A stretch of 64,000 nucleotides of DNA from Actinoplanes flavus (GTDB taxonomy: Bacteria > Actinomycetota > Actinomycetes > Mycobacteriales > Micromonosporaceae): contig NZ_JAGFNS010000019.1 of NCBI RefSeq assembly GCF_017592555.1, positions 124,001 to 188,000 of the forward strand, written 5' to 3'. The translations under genes were made by a program, and so were the position numbers. Shown one piece after another: positions 24,553 through 32,175 of this stretch (positions within the stretch are counted from its first letter, which is position 1; every line of letters begins with the position of its first letter). Below the pieces are notes generated by a model. The model was not told where the DNA came from. It saw only the letters and a list, made by a program, of their open reading frames with translations, and did not search any database.

Positions 24553-25156
24553 CCGGCTCGCCGCTCCCGACCGGCACCCGAACCGTGCGGACCGGCCCGA
24601 TCGTCCGGGTCAGGGTCGCCTCGAAACCCGGCTCGGCCGACGCGCTCCACACCGCGAGCACCCCGCCCGGCCGCAGATGGTCGCGCAGCATCGCCAGCCC
24701 GGCCGCACGGTACAGCCCCGTGTTGTGATCGAAGACGGTCCAGCCGGGGCCGTTGTCGACGTCCAGGCAGATCACGTCGAACCGGTCGCTGGTGCCGGTG
24801 AACCAGGCCGCCAGATCGGCGGTCACCACCCGTACCCGGGGATCGTCGAGCGCGCCCTCGCTGAACGGCCGGAGCACGCCGTGATGCCACCGCACCACGG
24901 CCGGTTCTATCTCCACGACGACGATCTCCGCGGCGTCCGTGTGGACCGCCTCCGCCAGCGAGAATCCCACCCCGAGGCCGCCGATCAGCAGCCGCGGTCC
25001 GGGCGGCGCGGCGGCCAGGGCGGCCCGCACCAGCACCCGCTCCGACTCACCCGACCGGGTGTCCATCAGGAAGACACCGTTGCTGATCAGCTCGAAATGC
25101 CCGGCCCGGCGCCGCAGGACCAGCTCACCGCGCTCGGTGAAGACCCGTTCGTCCAT
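24500..25156 (-). CDS. Spermidine synthase-like methyltransferase-fold protein
   Basis: A 218-residue Rossmann protein. LLIGGLGVGFSLAEAV is the nucleotide loop, IVVVEIEPAVVRWH ends strand 2 with the acidic residue, VRVVTADLAAWF and FDVICLDVDNGPGW correspond to the spermidine-synthase active-site D-x-x-x-x loop, and LAVWSASAEPGFEATL follows. Members of this group without the full N-terminal domain are often annotated as spermidine synthase; the real substrate is unknown. ATG 25156 has TAGGCT (25165-25170, minus strand) 8 nt upstream, so a leaderless start is likely. It is divergent from the SHOCT gene. Confidence 0.8.
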   Translation of the reverse strand: MDERVFTERGELVLRRRAGHFELISNGVFLMDTRSGESERVLVRAALAAAPPGPRLLIGGLGVGFSLAEAVHTDAAEIVVVEIEPAVVRWHHGVLRPFSEGALDDPRVRVVTADLAAWFTGTSDRFDVICLDVDNGPGWTVFDHNTGLYRAAGLAMLRDHLRPGGVLAVWSASAEPGFEATLTRTIGPVRTVRVPVGSGEPDVVYVASCAGDDCADLR

Positions 25157-25212
25157 GGGCGGCAAGCCTACGCAACCAATGGATGCCCGTCGATGAGCTA
25201 CGGTGGCCTGTC

Positions 25213-25683
25213 GTGAACCCCGTCCCGGATCACTGCACCCGGGCCCTGGCCAAGGCGCAGCGCAACAGCGTCGACACCAGCGGCGCCCTCGCCGTCGCAC
25301 ACACCCGCGACGGCGGCGCCGACCTCTACCTGATCGTCTACCCCGACCGGCTGGAACTCGCCAGCACCGGCACCCTGATGCGCGCCGGCGCCGGCCGCGA
25401 ACGCATCCCCCTCACCGCCGTCACCTCGGTCACCGCCCACCGCGGCCTCCTCCGCTCCCGGATCGACATCGAAACCGGGGGCCACACCGTCTCGTTCGGC
25501 ACCGACCGCCCGACCGCGCCCTACCTGGCCGACCTCATCCAGCAGTGCCGCACCGGCATCCCCGCCGCCTCCCCCGACAACACGGCCCTGCTCCACCACC
25601 TCACCGAACTCCACGCCGCCGGCCTGCTCACCGACGACGAATACACCACCAAACGCGACAACCTCCTCAACCCCCCTTCATAG
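25213..25683 (+). CDS. PH-like and SHOCT domain protein
   Basis: A 156-residue protein. The first part is a PH-like beta domain (LIVYPDRLELASTGTL, RERIPLTAVTSVTAHRGLLRSRIDIETGGHTVSFG). The last 30 residues (LHHLTELHAAGLLTDDEYTTKRDNLL) are a SHOCT oligomerisation motif. No function can be assigned. GTG 25213 is preferred over ATG 25183 because TACGGT at 25199-25204 is a -10 element 8 nt before it, which would lie inside the longer frame. Confidence 0.78.
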   Translation: MNPVPDHCTRALAKAQRNSVDTSGALAVAHTRDGGADLYLIVYPDRLELASTGTLMRAGAGRERIPLTAVTSVTAHRGLLRSRIDIETGGHTVSFGTDRPTAPYLADLIQQCRTGIPAASPDNTALLHHLTELHAAGLLTDDEYTTKRDNLLNPPS

Positions 25684-25745
25684 CTACGCCCACTCGCACC
25701 GCCATCCACCACGGCACGAACCTAGCGAGGGGGTACGACAGAAAC

Positions 25746-26600
25746 TCAGGCCCCGAACAGCGCCCCGATCAACTCCTCCGGCGCGGTCCCGGACGGACGA
25801 TCGCTCACCTGGCCGTCGCCGATCTCGACGATCCGCCACCGCCCATCGGCACGCCGGACCAGATCGGCGGTCACAAACGGCAAACCCAGCGATCGTACGG
25901 CGGACTCCGCCACACCGATCTCGACATCCGCGGGCGGCGGCGCCTCCGGGGTATCCGGGTGCGCCGTGACCAGCCGGCACGTGCCGTCCACCCACCACGT
26001 GCGCACCTCCGCACCGGTGAACGACTCGAACCGGCGTACCACGAACCCACCGGCGAAATCGTCGCCGCGCAACTCCCGGAACCGGCTCGCGACCCGCCAC
26101 GCCGCGGGTTCGTCCGCGACGTCCGGCAGGAACGCCGCCTCGTCCCAGTGGTGCTTCATCGACTTGGCGTAGTCCCGCAACACCGCGGGCCCCTCCCCCA
26201 GCGCGACACACGCCCGCCGGAAGTCCTCCCGCCCGTCACCGTCGGTCCACGCCGACTCGGGGGTGTCACCCTCGGCCGCCGCATACCAGCCGGGCAGCTC
26301 ATGCGCCCGCCGGTACGAGGCGGCCCCCGTCCGCAACGTCACCCCACGGGCGGACAGCGCCCCGGCCATCGCCTCATACCGCCCACTGTCGAGCATCCAT
26401 CCCCGATAGACGGCCGCGGCGCTCGCCGGAACCCGCGCCACCGCGGCGTCCCAACCGCTCCGCGCGTCATGGTCGATCAGGGCGACCACGATCCCGGCCT
26501 CCCGGGCGGCCCGCGCCTCCCCGGCGAAGTGCTCATCAGGGCGGCGCGGGCGCAGAACATCAGCAGGCAGCAACAGCATCACGCCACGATGATCGCTCAC
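25746..26600 (-). CDS. ATP-grasp domain protein
   Basis: A 284-residue protein similar to ATP-grasp proteins of the DUF4343 type. ATP-grasp-like features are VLRDYAKSMKHHWDE (lysine for ATP), FVVRRFESFTGAEVRTWWVDG, and the C-terminal LPFVTADLVRRADGRWRIVEIGDGQVSD, which holds the metal-binding D...E-G-D pattern. It should ligate a carboxylate to an amine, or be a paralogue that lost that role. I place the start at GTG 26600 (VSDHRGVMLLLP); ATG 26579 is possible. The frame stays open upstream to 26972, but that part is pure tandem repeat and is not coding in my view. Confidence 0.75.
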   Translation of the reverse strand: MSDHRGVMLLLPADVLRPRRPDEHFAGEARAAREAGIVVALIDHDARSGWDAAVARVPASAAAVYRGWMLDSGRYEAMAGALSARGVTLRTGAASYRRAHELPGWYAAAEGDTPESAWTDGDGREDFRRACVALGEGPAVLRDYAKSMKHHWDEAAFLPDVADEPAAWRVASRFRELRGDDFAGGFVVRRFESFTGAEVRTWWVDGTCRLVTAHPDTPEAPPPADVEIGVAESAVRSLGLPFVTADLVRRADGRWRIVEIGDGQVSDRPSGTAPEELIGALFGA

Positions 26601-26649
26601 AGCCCCACCAGCCGGGTCGACCCGAACGGCACAGGCCAGCCGAGCGACA

Positions 26650-26957
26650 GGCGCCCAGCCAGGCAACGCGAGCGCAGCCGGGCAGCGCGGGCCCAGCCGG
26701 GCAGCGCGGGCCCTGCCCGGCAGTGCGGGCCCAGCCAGGCAACGCGGGCCCAGCCAGGCAACGCGGGCCCAGCCAAGCGACGCGAGCGCAGCCAGGCAAC
26801 GCGAGCGCAGCCAGGCAACGCGGCCCCGGCCAGGCAACGCGAGCGCAGCCGGGCAGCGCGGGCCCAGCCGGGCAGCGCGGGCCCAGCCGGGCAGCGCGGG
26901 CCCAGCCGGGCAGCGCGGCCCAGCCGGGCAGCGCGGGCCCAGCCGGGCAGCGCGGCG
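26650..26957. repeat. 19-bp tandem repeat array, GGGCCCAGCCGGGCAGCGC type
   Basis: About sixteen head-to-tail units of roughly 19 bp fill the gap upstream of the ATP-grasp gene. Two subtypes are mixed: GGGCCCAGCC(G/A)GGCA(G/A)CGC and GAGCGCAGCCAGGCAACGC. The right end is most uniform. There are no spacers. Because 19 is not a multiple of 3, the array stays open in several frames and creates spurious long reading frames. Confidence 0.85.
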
Positions 26958-27066
26958 CTGACCAGACGGCACGAGGTGACGGGACCTCTATGGTTTCCGG
27001 GCTCTTCCCCGGGAACCAGGAAACCCGGACGTGGTCACGGGTGACGGCTCCGAACGGTGCGGGATC

Positions 27067-27627
27067 TCAGACGTAGCGGCGGGTCAGGCCCGCACGGCGG
27101 CGATCCGGGCGGGCCAGGGGCGCCAGCGCTGCGAGCAGAATCAGGGCGGCCAGTGGCAGGTTGTCGACGTCCAGAGTGAGCGCCACGATGCCCGCGCCGA
27201 ACATCAGTGGGCTCCACGCCGGGGCCCGCCGGGCGGCGACCATCAGGCCGAGCAGGGTGAGCATGCCGAGAGCGAACAGCAGAGGGCCGGCGACTGGGAA
27301 CGGTTCGGGCAGCGGGACGGCGCGGAGAACGGGTGACAGATCCCCGGCGATCACCCAGAGAAAGCTGGCCACACCGGACAGGGTCATGGCGGTGGCCACC
27401 GTGGCGACCGGTCCGGCGCCCGGCGGGGCAATTCTCCGCAGGCCGACGGCGAGCACACCGAACAGCACCATGGCGGCGAAGAACGCCAGGTGCCCGGCGG
27501 CCCAGGCGAGGTCACCCGGATCGCGGGCGCCGTCCAGGCCGTCGATCAGGCGGAGCAACCCGTAGACCAGCATGAGAGCCGGCGCATCCAGGGCGGCGAA
27601 GCGAACGGTGACGCTGTTCGATGGCAT
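27067..27627 (-). CDS. Hypothetical multipass membrane protein
   Basis: A 186-residue protein with about five hydrophobic helices (ALMLVYGLLRLIDG, LAWAAGHLAFFAAMVLFGVLAVGL, VATVATAMTLSGVASFLWVIAGDL, PLLFALGMLTLLGLMVAA, MFGAGIVALTLDVDNLPLAALILLAALAPL). The C-terminus is basic and cytoplasmic. No family is recognised. TACGGT (27634-27639, minus strand) lies 6 nt upstream of ATG 27627, so a leaderless mRNA is likely. Confidence 0.72.
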   Translation of the reverse strand: MPSNSVTVRFAALDAPALMLVYGLLRLIDGLDGARDPGDLAWAAGHLAFFAAMVLFGVLAVGLRRIAPPGAGPVATVATAMTLSGVASFLWVIAGDLSPVLRAVPLPEPFPVAGPLLFALGMLTLLGLMVAARRAPAWSPLMFGAGIVALTLDVDNLPLAALILLAALAPLARPDRRRAGLTRRYV

Positions 27628-27906
27628 GGCCTGACCGTATGACCGTGCCGCATCAGCCCGGCACCGGTGCTTTCCCTGCCCCGCCCCCGATTCCCCGCTA
27701 AGGGCTCCCCGCCACACCCCCTAAGGCATCCTAGGAACCCATCCCAAAGAGATGGCCGGTCGGTGCTTTCCAAGCGCCACCGTGGTCGATCACGTCAGGA
27801 CCGTTCCACCCACCATCCGCGTTGAGGCGTTCACGACATCGTCACTCACAGTGGCGTGACCCCGAAGACGACGGTGAACGACAAGTGGATCGTCAATATG
27901 AAGCGC
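27628..27906. other. Intergenic region without a supported gene
   Basis: This part of a 680-bp gene-free pocket holds the promoter of the membrane-protein gene at its left edge and no coding signal. It leads into the TCAACAC repeat array. Confidence 0.45.
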
Positions 27907-28145
27907 GCTCAACACCAGACGTTCAACACGAAACGCGCAACATTGCAGGCGCTCAACAGGTCAGAGACTCAACACCAGCGCTCAACAGGTCAGCGACTCA
28001 ACACCAGCGCTCAACAGGTCAGAGACTCAACACCAGCGCTCAACATGGCAAGTGCTCAACACCAAACAATCAACACAAGGCTTCAATGCGGCGATCAGAG
28101 GCTCAGCACCAACGCTCAACGTGGCATGCAGTCAACACCGGGCAC
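27907..28145. repeat. TCAACAC-type repeat array with three 29-bp copies
   Basis: The motif (G/C)TCAAC(A)C occurs more than a dozen times. The core, 27958-28044, is three 29-bp copies in direct contact (AGGTCAGAGACTCAACACCA followed by GCGCTCAAC), the middle one with a single A-to-C change. Outer copies are more diverged. No unique spacers separate the copies, so this is not CRISPR. The array is noticeably less GC-rich than neighbouring genes and shares its TCAACAC core with the array at 12576-12762. Confidence 0.85.
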
Positions 28146-28308
28146 TGAATGCCAGGTGTTCAATGCAGCAAGCGGAGCAGGGACATTACCGGCGTCACGA
28201 CGGGTTAACCGTGATGGGGGCCAGCAACCCCGCGATGACGCCATTCCTAGTAGCCAGATAGGAATGCTATGCTCGCCGCTCCTGGGACGGGGTGGAGGCG
28301 GGGCCGGT

Positions 28309-29403
28309 ATGGGGAGCCTGAGTGAGCGGGCGGCCGAGGAGTTCGTGGCTGCGCGGGCGTTCGCACCGGGGCTGCCCGGGTTCGTGGGGATCACCGTTGA
28401 TCTGCTGGTGGAGCCGGGGTTCGCCCACCTCGGGCGGCGGTCGCTGCGGCACGGGTTCCTGGACATCCGGTCGCCGCGAGTGATGACCGTCAGCGGACCA
28501 CCGTCGCCCGGGATCGAGATGGCGCTCCGGCGAATGAGTGACGACCTGGCCGCCTCGGCACGGATCGCGGAGCAGCATGGGCTCAACGTGCTCCGGCAAA
28601 TCCCGACCAGCACGGACCACCGGCTCGACGCGGCCGGGCAGAACCCGAGCGGTGCGCGGCCGGACGGTCAGGAGCAGGCACCGTGGTCGGTGACCGCTGG
28701 GATCCGGGTAGGGCTCGAGGCGGGGCTGGACGGGGGCGGGCCGCTCGGGCTGCCGCGACGCTGGGCGCTGGCGCACACGCTCGCTCCGGTACTGGCGGCC
28801 GCCTTCGCGAACTCGCCGTTGCGGCACGATCGGCCGACCGGCTGGCGGAGCGTACGCCAGGCGGCGCGCCGCACCCTGCCCGTCCACCCCGGAGGCGGGG
28901 ATCCGCGGGGTGCTTGGACGGCGTACGCGATGGGGGCGACCGGAAGCGGAGGCAGCTCGCCGCGGCAGACGCTCCACGACGTAGGCCGCATCGCCATCGC
29001 CGACCTGGAGCGGCATCTGGCCGGGCTGCGGCCGCCGGTGGCCGCGCGGGGCCATCTCGAACTCGACGTGGCCGACAGTCAGCCGGGCGACGGCTGGCGG
29101 GTCGTAGCTGCGGTGACGTCGATCCTGCTGGACGATCCGCGGGCCGCCACCGAGGCCGCCGAGGCGACCGCGCATCTGGCCGGCGAGTCCGCGCTGTGGG
29201 AACGCGCGGCCCGGGACGCGCTCACCGATCCGGTGCTGGCGGCCGCCGCACGGGACTGCTTCCTGGCCGCTTACGCGGGTCTGGCCCGGCAGGGCGTCTC
29301 GCGAGAGCTGCGCGACGCGGTCGCCGATTTCACCGAGAGGTACGTCTACCGCGGCCGCTGTCCCGCCGACGACATCCTGGACCAGGCGACCGCCCGCCCC
29401 TGA
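28309..29403 (+). CDS. Degenerate glutamate-cysteine ligase, EgtA-like
   Basis: A 364-residue protein related to EgtA, which makes gamma-glutamylcysteine for ergothioneine in actinobacteria. The C-terminal half matches well: RRWALAHTLAPVLAAAFANSPL, RPTGWRSVRQA, ARGHLELDVADSQPGDGW and YRGRCPADDILD. The N-terminal half opens like EgtA (LSERAAEEFVAA) but the metal/glutamate motif GVELEW is GITVDLLVEP, the FEPGGQxELS segment is not recognisable, and CSTASxQV is replaced by WSVTAGIRV. It is also about 60 residues shorter than EgtA. It is probably inactive as a ligase or has a new role. No egtB-E genes are near. Start ATG 28309 has GGAGG 10 nt upstream. Confidence 0.72.
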   Translation: MGSLSERAAEEFVAARAFAPGLPGFVGITVDLLVEPGFAHLGRRSLRHGFLDIRSPRVMTVSGPPSPGIEMALRRMSDDLAASARIAEQHGLNVLRQIPTSTDHRLDAAGQNPSGARPDGQEQAPWSVTAGIRVGLEAGLDGGGPLGLPRRWALAHTLAPVLAAAFANSPLRHDRPTGWRSVRQAARRTLPVHPGGGDPRGAWTAYAMGATGSGGSSPRQTLHDVGRIAIADLERHLAGLRPPVAARGHLELDVADSQPGDGWRVVAAVTSILLDDPRAATEAAEATAHLAGESALWERAARDALTDPVLAAAARDCFLAAYAGLARQGVSRELRDAVADFTERYVYRGRCPADDILDQATARP

Positions 29404-29467
29404 CCCCACCGCCGGGCAGCCGCGGCACCGCACGACGACATCAGGTCGTCCCGGCGGCCGGGTGACG

Positions 29468-29490
29468 GACCGCCCCGGCCGGGGGCGGTC
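29468..29490. terminator. Hairpin between convergent genes
   Basis: A 9-bp stem (GACCGCCCC with GGGGCGGTC) and loop GGCCG lies between the EgtA-like gene and the convergent small gene. A smaller stem GACGAC/GTCGTC is at 29434-29450. Confidence 0.6.
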
Positions 29491-29530
29491 GCACGGGTGC
29501 CGTGGCTCCGGGTGGGCGGTGGGACGGTGG

Positions 29531-29743
29531 TCAGGCGGCGGTGGAGTAGCTGACCGGGGCGGCGGCCGGTGGGGACACCGCCCGGGTGGCCTCGGTGGCG
29601 AAGTGTTCCGCCACGGCGATGGCGTCCAGCGCCGCGGTGTGGCGTTCGCCGGGCTGGACGCGCCGGGAGGCGGCAAGCTGGTCGCGCAGCAGTGTCATCC
29701 GGGCGATGCAGTCGTCGATCAGCGTCATCATCTCGTCGTGCAC
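29531..29743 (-). CDS. Small helical hypothetical protein
   Basis: A 70-residue product starting HDEMMTLIDDCIARMTLLRD. The first 50 residues should be two amphipathic helices and the tail is Ala/Pro-rich. The start GTG 29743 is firm because GGGGAGGAG lies 7 nt upstream. No family is recognised. A longer reading from 29911 would have to cross the intergenic region. Confidence 0.6.
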   Translation of the reverse strand: MHDEMMTLIDDCIARMTLLRDQLAASRRVQPGERHTAALDAIAVAEHFATEATRAVSPPAAAPVSYSTAA

Positions 29744-29966
29744 GGAACGCTCCTCCCCGTCGGATGGTCCCCGGGCGTGCTCGGCCAGAGCCGGTGAACG
29801 GCATGGGGGGTGAGTGAGATCGATCCTAGGCCCCGAAAGCCCGCGAGTGGGCACGGATCGGTAACCGATCGTCGAGATTGTGTTTACAGGATGTTTTCCG
29901 GGGGACGACAACCCGGTTTAGCGCTTTTCCACTGAACCCGCCCGACCTGCTCTTTAAACCTTCTGG

Positions 29967-29995
29967 TTGACAAGCCCGGGACAGCGGTCTACCTT
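29967..29995 (+). promoter_or_regulatory. Promoter of the ArsR-SRPBCC operon
   Basis: TTGACA at 29967-29972 and TACCTT at 29990-29995 are 17 bp apart, an ideal housekeeping-sigma spacing. The -35 is a perfect consensus, rare in this genome. Confidence 0.75.
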
Positions 29996-29997
29996 AA

Positions 29998-30019
29998 GTT
30001 TCAACCAGCAAGTTGAAAC
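29998..30019. promoter_or_regulatory. ArsR-type operator, inverted repeat
   Basis: GTTTCAAC and GTTGAAAC form a perfect 8-bp inverted repeat with a 6-bp spacer, directly downstream of the -10 element and before the ribosome site. This is where the ArsR-like protein encoded next would repress its own operon. Confidence 0.7.
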
Positions 30020-30028
30020 GAGGGGACC

Positions 30029-30382
30029 ATGTCGGCGGATTCACTGTCCCGGGTGTTCGCGGCACTCGCCGATCCCACCAGGCGGGACATGGTGGCCCGG
30101 CTGGCCGACGGGGACGCGACGGTCAATCAGCTCGCCGAGCCGTACCGGATGTCGTTGCAGGCGGTCTACAAACACCTGCGCGTGCTGGAGGAGGCGGGGC
30201 TGGTCACCCGGCCGCCGGGACCGCAACCCCGGGCGGTGCACCTGGAGACGGAGGTGTTCGACCGGATGAACGAGTGGATCGAGCGCTACCGCGGGCGCGC
30301 CGAGCGGCGGTTCAGCCGGCTCGACGCGGTCCTGGAGACGATGCGCGCGGACGAGGAGCGAGAGGAAGAGGGACGACGATGA
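30029..30382 (+). CDS. ArsR family winged-helix regulator
   Basis: A 117-residue HTH protein: LSRVFAALADPTRRDMVARLADGDATVNQLAEPYRMSLQAVYKHLRVLEEAGLV is the winged helix of the ArsR subgroup that pairs with SRPBCC (AHSA1) proteins. It has no metal-binding Cys motif. The Arg/Glu-rich C-terminus may form a dimer helix. Its stop overlaps the next start as ATGA. An inverted repeat in its promoter suggests autorepression; the inducer is unknown. GGGG(A) precedes ATG 30029. Confidence 0.88.
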   Translation: MSADSLSRVFAALADPTRRDMVARLADGDATVNQLAEPYRMSLQAVYKHLRVLEEAGLVTRPPGPQPRAVHLETEVFDRMNEWIERYRGRAERRFSRLDAVLETMRADEEREEEGRR

Positions 30383-30861
30383 ACAAGATCGTGGAGACCA
30401 CCATCGAGGCCGACCCGAAGCTGCCGATCATCCGGCTCACCCGGGACTTCGCGGCCACCCCGGCGCAGCTGCTCAGGGCGCACACCGACCCGGAGATCTT
30501 CGTGCTGTGGAACGGCCCGGACTCGTTGACCAACACCATCGACTACTGGGACGCGCGGACCGGCGGCAGCTGGCGGTACGTGTCCCGGCGCGGCGACGAG
30601 GAGTACGCGTTCCGCGGCACCTTCCACGAGGTGGGACCGGAGCGGATCGTGCAGACCTTCACCTTCGAGGGCCAGCCGGACGGCGTGGCGCTGGAGGCGC
30701 TGTGGTTCGAGGACCTCGGCGACGGGCGGACCCGGCTGCACGCGCAGTCCCTGGTGGACAGCTTCGAGGGCCGGGACGCCTGGTTGCGGAGCGGCATGGA
30801 GGTCGGCGTGAACGAGGGTTACGCCAAACTCGAGCGACTGGCCGCGGAGCACAAGATCTAG
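30379..30861 (+). CDS. SRPBCC (AHSA1) family protein
   Basis: A 160-residue START-like fold protein: IRLTRDFAATPAQLLRAHTDPEIFVLWNGPD, IDYWDARTGGSWRYV, YAFRGTFHEVGPERIVQTFTFEG and the C-terminal GWxxGMEVGVNEGYAKLERLA pattern of the AHSA1/YndB group. These bind small hydrophobic ligands and are commonly paired with an ArsR regulator, as here by an ATGA overlap. It may sense or process the ligand that releases the regulator. A strong terminator hairpin follows. Confidence 0.87.
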   Translation: MNKIVETTIEADPKLPIIRLTRDFAATPAQLLRAHTDPEIFVLWNGPDSLTNTIDYWDARTGGSWRYVSRRGDEEYAFRGTFHEVGPERIVQTFTFEGQPDGVALEALWFEDLGDGRTRLHAQSLVDSFEGRDAWLRSGMEVGVNEGYAKLERLAAEHKI

Positions 30862-30875
30862 ATCAGGATCCGAGG

Positions 30876-30911
30876 GGTACGGGGGACGAGCGCGCGCTCG
30901 TCCCCCGTACC
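30876..30911. terminator. Strong bidirectional terminator hairpin
   Basis: A perfect 17-bp stem with a 2-bp turn (GGTACGGGGGACGAGCG and its exact complement) separates the convergent SRPBCC and glycosyltransferase genes. There is no T-run. Confidence 0.8.
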
Positions 30912-30915
30912 GTGG

Positions 30916-32175
30916 TCAATCGGTTTTGATCTGGAAGAGCTGGTCGAAGACGGCGCCGCGGTCGAAGGTCATGGCGTGTGCCCGCGCGCGCACCTCCAGG
31001 TCCCGGCGCTCCTCCGCGGACATGTCGAGCACCACCCGGTCGACCGCGTCGGCGAGCCCGCCGATGTCGCCCGCCTCGACGATGACCGCGGCGTCGCCGA
31101 CCGCCTCGCCCACTCCCCCGGTCGTGGTCGTGATGATCGGCCCGCCGCCGGCGAGAGCCTTCTCGGCGAGCGCGATGCCGAAGGTCTCGACGAAGTCCGG
31201 CTCCGGTTTGGTGGGCAGCGCGTACGCCGCGCAGCCCGCCATGAGCAGCGGCTTCTCGTCGTCGTCCACATCGGTGAGGAAGATGATCCGGTCGTCCTCC
31301 TTGGCCATCGCCCGCACATGTTCGAGGGCCGGCCCGGTGCCGGCCACCACGAGTGTCACATCGTCCCGGCAGCGCATCTGGCCGTAGGCGATGACCAGGT
31401 CGTAGATCCCCTTGGCCCGGGCCACCCGGGAGAGGAACAGGACGTACCTCCCGCGCCGCAGGCCGCGGCGGGCCAGGGCGGCGTCGACGGCGTCCGGATC
31501 GGGGTCCACGAAGGCGGCCGCGTCGATCGGCGGGTAGCTGACGGCGACCCGGTCCCGGCACTGCTCGGCGAAGGTGGTGCCGCAGTGGGCGTCCACCTCC
31601 TCGGCCGCGGCGATGATCTCGTCGCGGGTGTACTCGGAGACGGCCACCACCTCGTCGCTGGCCAGGAAGGTGGTGAGCAGCACGGTGGCCGCCCCGAACC
31701 GGCCCTCACGCAGACAGGAGCGGATGACGTTGGTGACGTCGGAGCCGACCGCCTTGGCGATGGTGTGCACGTCGGGGGCGAACCCGGCGGCCCGGGCCGC
31801 GATGACCGCGTCGTTGATCACCTGGGTGTGCGGCACCAGGTACATCGACAGGCAGACGGTGGGCACCGGCTCGGCGAGCAGCTCGACCAGGCGGCCGGTG
31901 AGCCCGGCCAGGTGGCGGCCGTCCGGGACCCGGTAGTCGCCCACCGCCTCGGGCCGTTCCACGGTGATGCCGGGGCTGTACGGCAGCAGGCGGTCGAGCG
32001 GCTTGAGTGGCAGGCCGGCCGACTGCAGGGCCGGGATCGGCCAGGTGAGCAGCCGGACGTCGTCGAAGCCACGGGTGAGGGCCACCTCGGCGAGGTTGCG
32101 GGCCTCACCGGAGTGCCCACAGATGACCGGATCGGCTCGGACCGCGATCACGAGGCGGCGGGTCGGTCGGCTCAT
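30916..32175 (-). CDS. Glycosyltransferase family 4-like protein
   Basis: A 419-residue GT-B enzyme. The N-terminal domain opens RLVIAVRADPVICGHSGEARNLAEVAL; the C-terminal nucleotide-sugar domain holds YVLFLSRVARAKGIYDLV, VTLVVAGTGPALEHV and the E-x7-E motif region EPDFVETFGIALAEKALAGGGPIITTTTGGVGE. It should transfer a sugar from an activated donor to an unknown acceptor. Its ATG overlaps the stop of the GH92 gene as ATGA, so a mannosidase and a glycosyltransferase are translated together, which hints at glycan remodelling. No signal peptide; cytoplasmic. Confidence 0.86.
   Translation of the reverse strand: MSRPTRRLVIAVRADPVICGHSGEARNLAEVALTRGFDDVRLLTWPIPALQSAGLPLKPLDRLLPYSPGITVERPEAVGDYRVPDGRHLAGLTGRLVELLAEPVPTVCLSMYLVPHTQVINDAVIAARAAGFAPDVHTIAKAVGSDVTNVIRSCLREGRFGAATVLLTTFLASDEVVAVSEYTRDEIIAAAEEVDAHCGTTFAEQCRDRVAVSYPPIDAAAFVDPDPDAVDAALARRGLRRGRYVLFLSRVARAKGIYDLVIAYGQMRCRDDVTLVVAGTGPALEHVRAMAKEDDRIIFLTDVDDDEKPLLMAGCAAYALPTKPEPDFVETFGIALAEKALAGGGPIITTTTGGVGEAVGDAAVIVEAGDIGGLADAVDRVVLDMSAEERRDLEVRARAHAMTFDRGAVFDQLFQIKTD

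Noticed and set aside
26601-26972. N-terminal extension of the ATP-grasp gene
   Set aside because: The extension is translated tandem repeat in one of several open frames; the conserved protein starts at about 26600.
27958-28044. Possible CRISPR array of 29-bp repeats
   Set aside because: The copies touch each other with no unique spacers and no cas genes are nearby.
27856-28308. N-terminal extension of the EgtA-like gene
   Set aside because: The added 150 codons are the TCAACAC array and intergenic sequence without codon bias.
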